A stretch of DNA of 64,000 nt from NCBI GenBank assembly GCA_022829145.1, contig CM040745.1, positions 25,884,906 through 25,948,905 on the forward strand, given 5' to 3'. Every line of letters begins with the position of its first letter. Positions within the stretch are counted from its first letter, which is position 1. Shown piece after piece: positions 35,201-47,200 of the stretch. The notes beneath the pieces are model-generated. The model saw only the letters and a program-made list of their open reading frames with translations, was not told where the DNA came from and did not search any database. The position numbers were made by a program, and so were the translations under genes. This DNA comes from Albula goreensis. Taxonomy: Eukaryota > Chordata > Actinopteri > Albuliformes > Albulidae.

Positions 35201-38200
35201 ACGCATTTGAACACAGTTTTCTGAATTCATCAGGATGAGATTAAGAACAGACAATGATATTGCATCTGCCGACCTCTAGTGGTTAGTGTATGCACAGCTT
35301 TCAAAGCAGAGTTTAATACATCATCAACTACAGCATTTTTTTTTTATGAGTCAGTAAATTTGCAGATCACAGGTGTTTTGCCATCAGAATGAAGTGTTCA
35401 ACATTCTGGTTTGAGAGGCACATCATACCACAATCTAAAGAAATTCCTAAATGCCCCAAGATGAAAAAAGTGTGGATGGTTATCAGTCTTGAAAAGTTAC
35501 ATAACAATGGGGATCTGCTGAACAAGAATCGGAGCCATTTTGTCCAACGGAGAACGTTTGGGACAGTTCCTCCCAGAACTAGCTTTCCTATCAGAATCTC
35601 TCAAATGCAATGCTGAAGATCTCTGGAACAGCAGGGCCTCAACTAAGGTCAGTGTTCATAACTGCACCATCATAAAGACACTGGGCTAAAGTGAGATGTA
35701 TGTGGAATGTACTGCTCACTAAAATGAATGGGAATGCTCTTCTCAAAGTGGTGCTCTTTTTATTTCTTTGTGATAACCATACACTTGCATTCCACAGTAA
35801 GAACCTCAAACTAAATGGTCAAGCATGGTGGTGGCAGTGTCATGGCGTGGGGATGCTTTGCTGAATCAGGACATAATGAATAAGCATGCTATTGACATTT
35901 AAGCATCAAAATGGACCCCTCAGGTTCTGGTAAAAATCTGATAATATAAACAAAAGTATCTAAAACTGCAGAGATTCATACAGTGGGCAAAAAGTACTAT
36001 GTATGGTAATCAAAGTAGCATTGACAGTGAGACGTGCAGTTGAGCTCAAAGAAGTGAGGAGAAGAGTCCCTATGTGTGTGGCCACACAGCAAAATAGGGA
36101 AAGGTCTTCATTAAATTTTATAATTTAATATCACAAATTATAGGTAAAATAGCTAATATGCTATGCATACCTTTGCTGGAAAGCGCTCAGGTGTAATATG
36201 CTACCATTCCATACGGCAGTCAAAAAAACACCCCATGGATTGGTCCTGCTGTCTGATCTGTGTTTTATTTCTTACACAAAATAAAGGAAGTCGATTTCAG
36301 TGTTTTTATGTTTAAAAAATCTTGTTGAAAAGTGACCACACTATTAACACATTAAAGAAGCTTAAAAGTAACATGAAAAGTCAGTAAAGAAATCTAATCC
36401 TAAACCAGTCTAGACTTGTTTGTCATGATATGCCTGTGTTTTAGCACACACACTGATTGGTTCTGAGCATACAATAAAAAATTGTCATTAACTCCATGAG
36501 ATAGGTTACTACATGTTAAACAGGCCATCCCTGAAGAATGGAAATATAAATGTTACAAACCTAAGCGGCAGTTGTTCTAATAAGCAGTGCGTGGCTAATT
36601 AGGAAGGAGACCCAGAGTCCACTGCATTTTCTTTCACATGGCTTTATATTTAAGCTATTGATTAGAGATTGGAGTAGTTAATCCTAGATCAATTGTTCAT
36701 AGCAGAAAGGTTTTCACTGTCAGTGAGTACATTTCACCTAATTTTCTTATTTGCACATTTTCTAGAGGATTTCTCTTTTTAATTGTACAAAAAGAAAAAG
36801 ATTTGTTTGGAACAGCCACTGTATACAGGTACTCTTCATTTTCATTAAGCAGAATTTTTCTGTTGTCACTAGGTGGCAGTATTGCAGTAGGTGGGAAATG
36901 TGCCATTGTTTATTAGCTACTCTTCCACCAATGAGTGGTGACTCATTTCAGACTTGGTTTGTACATTTCCAACATATGCAACCACCTGTCCCACCTGGTT
37001 TTGTTTTGTCTATATCCTTTTTTCTGTAGTGTGAAAATTGTTTCTCCTACATTGCTTTTAATTTACATTTTTTTTGGAGAGATATCATGTAAAAATGTCT
37101 GGAGGTTTGTCTTCTCACTTTTCATAGTCTAGTTAATAGTCAGGCATCATAAACTCAACAGCCACATCCAATCATGGCAGCTTGCACATGATGCTAATTA
37201 ATCTGGTCCACTTGTCTTAAGTCCCTCAGCATTTGACAGCGCTCAAACAAATCCAAAGATTCCTTTAGTTCTGTTTATATCCTGACCCATGCCACTACCA
37301 TTTGTGAACAGTCCTTAATTGTCTCAGATAGGGGAGTCAGTGCTCTTGGTGTTGTCAGCTTATCTTTGAAAGCAAGGGTTACTAGAGATACAGAATTCTT
37401 GATATAAATGATTGCAGAAGTTGGTAATATTCTGTATAATTCCATCTATGATGGACAAGCAGTTAATTAGGAACCGCATTATTATTACCACTGTACATTC
37501 AACAACATTTACTGTATTTGCATCATTGACGCTCCTACGCCATCCTGGCACAGTATGCAAATCACAACAAAGAAACCTCATGATTTATCTTTTTTTTAAT
37601 CTTTTTCCCCTATGCAATGGAGAGTGACGTTAGTGGTGGGGGAATTACACGTATAACATTTGATTACGGATAAATGTCATTCGAATGCTGATTTTAAATG
37701 TTTCCGTTGGGTAGAAAGCACTGAAACACTTGATAAAACAGATGGGTCTGTCATCTGATCACGCTTGCACCATGTCCCTAGAGGACTGGGTTGAACTGCA
37801 GGCCTCAGCCTGGTTCAGTCCCCTAGCCGGCAGTCAGCCCACACTTGTGACTGCAGACCTCTGCAGCTGAGTTTGCTTTTCCTTTTTCTGTGTTGTCATC
37901 TGATTCTTCCACTGCTCTACGTTATTGGTGTATTACATATTACATTTGCCATTCTTTTTAGTATGGAAGTTTCTGGCTAGTTGTTGTTGGTAGGACTAGG
38001 TGATTACTGATTTTCAGACAAAATAGGAAAACATGAAAAACATTTCTGAGAACATATGACAAAGGGTCGTCATTTCGCAAGCAGCTGGCAAAAGTGGAAG
38101 TTCCCTAAAACTAATTACACAACTGCATGTTGTTCTACAATGTATGCAGGGTCATACAATCGCTAATTTGCCATTTCTGAAAATATTAAATATATTTTCT

Positions 38201-41200
38201 GCTTCATTAACCTAATATAAAAATCAAATGCCTTAGTGGGAACGTGTTGTTAAAAATCTTGTTGGCTAACACTCGACTGAATGAGGAACTGATCGTGTGG
38301 TGAATCTTGAAAAGTATCTGATATGTGGTATCTTCTGAAATGCATATGCTTTGCCACTACTGTGAATGAATGCAAGAGGGACAAAAGTAAGTTGGCATCA
38401 CATTGAGCCAGCTTTTGGTAAATGTGGAATTAGCTATCATATTTTGTGAATGCATCAAGCTGATCATAATACCTTGGAGTATACCAGAACTGAGTTTGCA
38501 GTACAACACATTTAGCTCATATTTATTCAAAAAAGAAAATGCACTTAGTCTATATATGAATCTCCATGAACAGAAGTAGTGAAACATTCACAATGATGTT
38601 TATACCAGCTGTATGCATGTAGCCATGGAAAAAAACATATTTACAAACTTTTAAAGGTTTTCTCATGCTAAGGAATGCTCAGTCCATATATGAAAACAAA
38701 CTATATTATACTTGAAAAAGCAAAGATGTAACTGAGTGACATTTCCTTGTTCACATGTTTTAATTCCTATCTCATTCAAGAGGAAGTCAATACTTCACCA
38801 CGAAAAACAGATGGCTAATCTTGAACACTTGTCCATGGCTTTTTCACTCTCTTGTTGAGCCAGGTGGTTTCCTGTTTTAGCATTTTGTCATGCGACAAAG
38901 ATGACAGTCTTAGGTTTTGTTTTTCACTGCAAAGCTCCTTTTGTTCCTGTGGCATGGCTATAAAAATTCAATCCTGCATTTACCCCAGTCGGCATGGTTT
39001 CAGTCCAGTTGAATATGCTACATGCTGCCCTCTAGCCTCAGTCTGTCCGCGGTCACTGCTGACTGCGGGTGTTGTGGAGGTGGATCTTCTGTGCATCAAT
39101 GAAGTCCCTGGAGGAGCCCTCCGGCGATGTCCGGACCACGCTGGAGAACGATGCACTCACCTGCCTCTTCATCATCTTCAGTATCTTCCTCTTGTAGCCC
39201 TTGCATGCAAAGAAGTATATGAAGGGGTCCAGACAGCTGTTGAAGTTCATGAGGCAGACTGTGATATGCAGGGACACTTGGAATGATCGCAGCTCCTCAC
39301 AGTCAGGGTCATACAGCAGCTTTCTGACCATGTACTGCAGGATGTCAATGTGGTAGGGACTGAAGCACACCACAAAGACCAAGATGACACAGCAGATTAC
39401 ACCAATGGCTTTCTTACTCCGGCCAGACTTCTCTGTCAGGTGGTTGCTCTTGGCAGCAAAGTGAAGCTTCCAGCATAGCACAGAGTAGCAGACCAGGATA
39501 GTGACCACAGGGAAGATGTACCCCATGAAGACGGCACCGATAAGCATGAAGGGCAGGTTGTCCACGTTCTCAAAGTTGGGGTACTCCATGCATGTGATGT
39601 AGCCATCCGGCTCTTTATTAGTCAGAGGCATGCTGAGGAGTGGCAGTGTCTGGACCAGCACCACCACCCAGACGAAGACACAGATTTTCTTGACGTTTTG
39701 GACCTTGCGGAAACGGCTGAACCGGAGTGGGAGTACCACAGCAATGAAGCGGTCCACGCTCAGGCAGGTCATGAAGTTGACCCCGGCGTAGGTGTTGATG
39801 TAAAAGATGAGGCCGCTGGCCTTGCAGAGGGCGTCACCAAGTCCCCAGTGAAAGCCACTGGCATAGTAGACGATCCGTAGTGGCAGTGAGAGCGTAAAAA
39901 GGATGTCTGATATCACTAGGTTGGTGGAGTAGAGTGTGGTGGAGTTCATCTTCTTCAGGTTTGGTCGGATGACATGGAGGGCCAGGGCGTTCCCCAAAAG
40001 CCCCACAGTGAAGACGATTGTGTAGTGTAGTGGCATGATCACACGAGCCGTGTCCCTGTGGTCGTACAAGTTGGTGCATGTGACATTGCTGGTTAAATTT
40101 CCACGCCCCATATCTTCCATCTTGAGGAGTGGGGGCCCTGGGGTCTATGTAAAAAAAACAGTATTAATTAAGAGGTAAAGCCTTTTAAGTATTTCCAAAC
40201 TAGACAAATCAGTATATGTACACAGATTTCTGCCATCATACAGCTGAATCAATTTGAACAATACTGTAAGTAATGATGCACAGTCTGCACAGCCCCACTT
40301 TTCCAGTGATGTCAGTGTTAGGTTAAAGACCTGCTTCAGGATGAGCTGATTCATAACTGATCCCAAATGTGCTGTGTCAGTGCTCATGAAACACGTTGTG
40401 GTATCCGCATACTGAAATCTGATGATGTTCATACTGGTTCCTGGTCTCACAAAGACTCCTCTCTAACATCACCTATTGCTCTGTGTTGATGGAAATACTT
40501 TGAGGCCCTAGTCTCTACTCAAACAAGCCATGGAATCCAACATTGGTGGTTGCTGACAAATAGCATTTTGTACATGGATTAACCATCTTGATCCAATTAT
40601 GCTTTGACCTGTACAAGGAGACATGCCTGCTTGTTTGAATGCTGCTTTGTGAACTACATGGAAATTATTTGCATTATTTTTTTATTGGTTCTATTCATCA
40701 TGCAGAAATATATAGAGCAAGGTCAAAGCCATCAGAGTGAGAAAAACTGGAAGAGGTAGTGGCAGCTCCTCTGTGTGCACCACATTTCCTCTTTTGCTCT
40801 TCAACCCCCAGATTTGCGCATCACAATTTCATGTGCTTCCTTTGCTGAGGTTGTAGTGTTAGCCTGGTGATCCAATTCAATATGGTAAGGTATAGGGGAG
40901 CCCTATAGGACTTACAAAGCATACCAGAACTGAGCAGATTTACATGCTTCGCCAAGAGGGGAGAGTGCTGACCTTATTGCAGTGTGTTATGAAAAGAGTA
41001 CATAATTGTCTGACACCAATGCGCTTCATCTGGAACTTAGGGACAGCTTTAAAAAAGCTACATTTCATACCTTGTGTCACATTCTGAGTTGATAAACACT
41101 TACATTGATGGAAAATGCTACGAACTACAAACCCTGAATTTACTGCTATTAGTATAAAGGTGTATAGTACGTATTATAATTATAATATGTGTATAATCTG

Positions 41201-44200
41201 TATTGTAGGTAAATTTGTATGTCTGTGTGTTTGTGTATGTATTTGTCTGGGTTTGTTTGAGAAGTAGTTTATTAATCTATTTTATTGTTGTAACACTGAC
41301 AGCCCAACAAACGTGTATGCATTCATGTATGTATGAATACCTCATGATCATAGGTGAACTAAGCTAAATGTAATTTGTAGTGTCAAAATGGAGTTTTGGT
41401 CTTGGAGATCTATGAGAACACCAAGAGATGAGACTTTTCAATCTATAAGAACACTATGAGACATTGAAGGCAGAGAGCTGATGGTGCAAGCTCTCAAAAT
41501 AAAAAATCTAAATAAAAAATTACAGAAATGCTAGTTTTTCTTTTTTTTGATGCTGATAATACTTATATTTTTTGTGAGTGTGAGAATTATACATTCTATG
41601 TACTATGCATGTGTCCATACACATCATATGTATTAGATATACATTATATACATTACGTTTACAGATACATTCACACATTTTTTTCCCTCTGTAACATGGA
41701 TATAAACCAAAAACAAAAACCCACACACAAACATACTGGTCATTAGTACAGGAAAAATAGCTATTTCTGGTTTATATTAAAAATAAATATTTCCCTTTAT
41801 TTTCCCAACAGTAATGTAAACAATTTAAAGAAAATTACAAATATTCCAATTGATCTTATGTAAGTATGCATTTTAATTCCAGTCAAGAAGCCATATACAG
41901 GCATTAATTAACATTTTGGATATGTCAGTTATTACAGACAGAAGAAATAGTAATAATGAAACATTGTGTAGCTGTTACCAGGCACTTACCAAATTTGAGA
42001 TGTTTTATCTTCAGAGTTCCTTTGGCACCCTTGGCATGGCACTGAGTAGCTTTCTAAATTCACTGGTGACCACGTTTCTTTAGCACATGCTGTGAAATAC
42101 AGAACTCACCCCTCTGCGGGAAAAGAAGCCGTAGTTACTAAGATCACTTCCTGCTCTGTGGTTTCAGCCCTTGTTCTCTACGGTGTGCGTCTAAGTTGCC
42201 CCACCTTCACAGGAATTGAAACTGTCTTGCCAGCAGAGGTATAATAATCATGGTGGTTGAATTAGCCAACCAAGTATTTGTCTTGACGAATGACTCTGAA
42301 CTGCTCTCCTGAATTGAATTCAGTGGTCACATCAGCCATGGGCTACTATGCAAAGATGCTATTAGGCTGTTCAAAATATTAAAAATGGCCAGAAGGTCAC
42401 CCATAAATAAAGTGTACTAATGGTCTCCAGACTAGCCATTGATCAAATTTTCAGTCATTTTGGTCAAGCAAGGGATAGGAGCTTGAGGGATAGGTTTCGC
42501 TCTTGGCAGTATTATTTTAGCTGAGACCAGTTGGCAGCATTAGCTACATACAAATAAATTGACCAATATCAAGCAAGCAAGTTACCTCATATGAACTAGC
42601 TGACACATTGTGCACTAACTGGAGCTATATGTCAAGGATTTTAACGCACTGTATACAGTGCATTTAGAGCATGTCCAAATCCTTTTCTGCTAGTTACCTG
42701 ATGGTAGAATGGAGAGCAACTCCAAGAGCAATTGTTAGAGGGCTTAGACTTTATGGTTGAGTTACCTGTAGGTGTGTCCTGGGTATAACGTGCAGTAAAC
42801 TGTCAAGAGTACCATCTCCCCTTTCAAAGCCACCTGCATTTGCACAATCAATAAATGAGCTGATTTAATAATTAAGAGCAAAAGCTGCCATGAATTTCAG
42901 AAATAGACAGAGTCCTGTTTGGATGCCCCTAAGCTGTAGGCTGTAGATACTCATAGCTATTTAGCTACCTAACTAGTGAAAGCACTTACATGTAATTGTA
43001 TGCATCAAACATAGTGAGTTTCAATCACTTGTGCAGCAAGCAGTGTTTTGTTGCTGTCTTCCTAAATAGCTTATGTGTAGGCCTATAAAGCAAAGAAGAC
43101 ATGTCTGTCTTCAATCTTTATTTCTAAGCAAAGCACAGTTGAGTAGACAAGATAAATTCAATGGAAGATCATTTCAATGCACATTCTACTTGTTGTTTTC
43201 TCATGTTTTAATTAATTTTGCCGGTTGAACTTGTAAGTATGAATGCCTATTTTGGAAAAAAAAAAATATATGTATGTGTATATATATACAAACACACATT
43301 TTGCATTTGTGGTTCTGGTAAGTTTCCTGATATTTTTGAAAATAGTCACACCTGTCACAAGGGTCCACCCTTGCCTTTCATTCATAAGCTATTCATTTTT
43401 ACACAGGACTCACAGTTTAAGTCTTGCTGAAAAGGTTTTCAGTATCATAGACCATAGCTCTAAAAATCCAAAAATGACATTCATCCTTAACTTATAAACC
43501 TAAATACATGCAATATTCACATTTAAGTCAAGGTCTGTTTTAGGATGGACAAAAACAAAAAAAAACTAGTTTATGAACAGCAACACAAGCACACCAGACA
43601 TTTATTTCCTAGAATTTTAATGAACACATTTTAAATATGTTGAAAAGTAATAGCAATATAATTATGGTATAGTGATACTACAACACTTATATATGCAGTA
43701 GAGGTATCATAATTACAGTTTTACAAGTACTGTATATTAATACATAAGCCTGTTGGGTGTAGTCTGGTTGCAATATCAACAAACGTGAGCACAACAGCAA
43801 ATGTGTCCAGTGCAATCATGTCAGTAGTGTGGCAGTTTTTTATGTTGATGTGAAAACAGCAAACCGCGTTGTGTGCAGTGCCAGCATTTCAAGAGGTGGT
43901 GTAACTCTCAAACACTGGATCACAAGTAGGTAGCAGCTATATTAACTGTTGTCGTAAGCTAAGCTTTTCATATTCACACTACAGTGAGTGAGTTTACAAT
44001 GGGTTTTCAAAAAATATTCTACCTATCAGTATTTTTATTCTATATTTTTCCTCAAAGAAAGAGGTGTTATTTTTTGTAGAATAAACATTGAAGGTTTTTC
44101 TGAAAGAGAAACACGTTGAAGTTAATGTATGTGATAGTTGTTTAACAAGGTAATGCTATTAACCCTCCTCAAGCCTTTTTATTAAAAATACTCTGCATCG

Positions 44201-47200
44201 GCTGATACTGTAGTATTAAGTATCGGTCTTGAAAAATGGTGCGCCCCTAAATGTGATTTTTTTGTCCATATCACTCAGCCCTAGTGTGCACTGATCTGAT
44301 AGCTTGAATAATTACAGAAATCTGATGAATTACTTTTGATGATTACTGATTTACCCACTGTACATAATGATATTGCTGCATTGCCGATGTGAGCCATAAT
44401 CAGTAATGCTCAGTTTGAGTCTCTCATGTCAGTTCTCTCATTCTATCTCACCTTTGTCACAGCTTGGGCCCAGTCTTTGCCTTGTTCGTGCCTTTCTACC
44501 TCTCCATTCCTCGAGTCCAGGTCACTCAGGTCCTTGGTCAATTCTCCATCACCAACAAGTCCTTAGTCTACATTGTGGGCTTACAGGTGAGTGAAGCCAT
44601 TCCTCATATCTTCATCAGAGAGCCCTCCTCCTCACAGCATGGCAAATGTAACATGGAATATTTTGAATATGCTCGGCTAGATTAAAATGGGGCACAGTAG
44701 ACGACACATCTGGACCCCTTACTCCTCCTAACATAGTTTTCCATGTAACAATGTATACTCTGACTGTACTTAATGCTGAAATGTTGTATGTACTTATAAA
44801 TTGTAATCATCATCACAGGAACTATATTAAACCATTGCAACAAAATGTCCAAATGGTTTTTTTGTGAAATCACCAAAGGCTACTACATGAAATTGGAATA
44901 TTGAAAGATTATTGTATCGTAAAGGATACTCATTAAGCATGTGAATCAAACATTTTTATGGCACTTGCCAGAGAGGGATGGTAAACAATAAATCAAAGGG
45001 AAAAAATTTCACTGTAACACTTACAAAGCCACTGAAGTGATCTACGCAACATGGGTTTAAATTGTGGCAACATTAGCAGCTGTTAGGACTAGTTTATTAA
45101 TTGTTGTAGGGAATCACTCCTCACTTTTTTTTGCTCTTTATACAAAGATCGGTCCAGGATGCTTCTTAACCAGCTCGCAAAGAATTTTTCACCAACTAAA
45201 TGAGGCAGTGCAGAAAGAATATGGATAGGAAAAGGAAGCAAGTCAGTTTGGTTTAGTATTTAAAACTTATTTCCTGGTGAGAAAAAAATTGTAAGCTTGT
45301 TCTTGCATGTTTCTTGCACTGTTTTGCCTGTCCTCATCTGCCATTAACATTGCTTGTTTGAAATGCTTCTACATTCAGATGAGGTTGAGTTGTAATGAAG
45401 AACTTCAAATGTTTATGTTAACAGCCACAAAGAGTCATCCAATTTGGCGCTTGTGTCATGATAACTGCTCTTGTGAAACCTCCGTGCCAAGAGCTTCTCA
45501 GTTCTTGCAAGTTCTGAGCTGTAGAAGATCAGGCGTTGTAACGCTGAAGATGTCCGCCTACCTAGTAAAAAGTCTGTGGTTGAAAACATCCTGTAAAAAA
45601 GTGAAGGGAAACTGCTTGGTGGCTTTATGTACATATAGGTGATAAGGTATGCCATCACACAAAATATACTTGGTAAAGGCATTTGGTTTACAACTTTAGT
45701 TAGCAACTCCATGTTTTTTGTATTGCATAGCCTGTTTCCTAAAAGAGATTGGTGTACGGCTTTGAAAATAGGTGTTAGCGGATGGATCAGCATTTGAACT
45801 GAATTTGCCTGCATCCTGTCGTTCTCTGCTGTGTTTTTCATTGTAACCATGGCATTGAATCTCTCCTCGGTGAGTCGGTGAGAAAACACCCTGGACAGGA
45901 AAAAGGAAGTTGAGTCAAGGCCAGCTGCTGGAGGCGCATTGATTAAAAACAAGATGTAAAGAGACACTGCTTGCTTTTTACCAAAACACATTTTTTGAAT
46001 GTTGTATAAAGCATACTGTCAAGCACTCCAAATGGGACCAAAAATGAACATTTTGGCATGCACGTATAACTTCAGTAATTCATTGTCCATGTGGAATATA
46101 CTGGGTTAAAGCTATTCATGCTAAACACAGTGATTGGAATAACCTCAATCTTTTTTGGATTTGTAGAAATACAGTATTGAAGATACGGTTTGGGAATATG
46201 CAGCCATGCAGTGATGTGTGATAACAGTTTCGATAACCAATTTTGCTGTTGCCGGGCTGCCCAGTTCTGGGGGACAGCGTGATATACATGGTGTCTGGGT
46301 GGGAAAAATGCTGTCCCCCTTTTCTTAACGATTTACTTGACCATCCTCAAAGAGATTTTCCCTGGTTTTGAAATGTATAACCCTCTATTCTACTCATCTT
46401 TATATTTGCCTAACTTTAATTATATTACCTATAAGTTATTTTAGAAGCTCCTTGGTGTAACAGTTTCAAGCTTTGAGGCAACAAAATATAGAAACTTTTG
46501 AGTGGGTAGATATATTTACTCATTTAGTGGGTCATGGGCTCAGGGAACCCAGGTTGTACTGGGTTGGGACTCCTGCTATGCTGTCCTGCCTGTGAAATGT
46601 GGAGAGCTCATCTGCACTGAAGGGCATCATTCCCTCGTCCCTGGTTAATGTTTGCTTTTTAAGGGTCTGGTTTACTCACCATAATTTGGAATTATTTGTC
46701 CTTTCTGTAACCCCAACATTGTTTAGACCTAGAAATGACTGAGGCCTTATCTGTAAACTGTAAAAGTAACAGCGTGAAAGGATCTTAAATGTCACAATGC
46801 CTGTATGATGAAGCCAAGGGGATTTCCTCTTAAGATGATCAAAAATGTATCTCATTATGAAGTCAACAATTCTGATGATTGAGCTTTTTGAACTATATGC
46901 CATGCCAGGTGGTGTTGGTAGATTTCCTGACAGACATAGACATGTTGAGGTGAAACACAGAAACATGGGCTTGTGGGCTGCTGTGCATTCTACAGTGATG
47001 GGCCAAGGGATGGGCTGTAATGGGATAATGAATGATCACTCTTCTTGTTTTTTTTTTTTTAGCTTTTAACATCAAGCCCCCTTATGTGGATAATTGCCCT
47101 GAGTGGACTGGTAAGTAAGCAGATGCATGTAATCTCTTCAGATTTAACTGTCACATTTTTAAAATCAGATGAGATGAAACACACTTCTCTTCAGACTCAA

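Larger units (their letters stand above)
28233..44462 (+). other. UBAC2: UBAC2 intron 4, host of GPR18 and GPR183
   Basis: The largest intron of the gene (16,230 bp). It contains GPR18 and GPR183 on the opposite strand with their inferred 5' exons, a Tc1-like remnant near 35.4-35.9 kb, old interspersed-repeat tails and two CTCF-like motifs. The remaining stretches (30.1-32.2, 33-35, 37-38.4 and 42.2-44.4 kb) show no gene that I can support. Confidence 0.9.

Noticed and set aside
38852..39286. A 144-codon + strand frame over the GPR183 3' end
   Set aside because: It is a shadow of the GPR183 coding sequence on the opposite strand and extends only a little into the flanking DNA.
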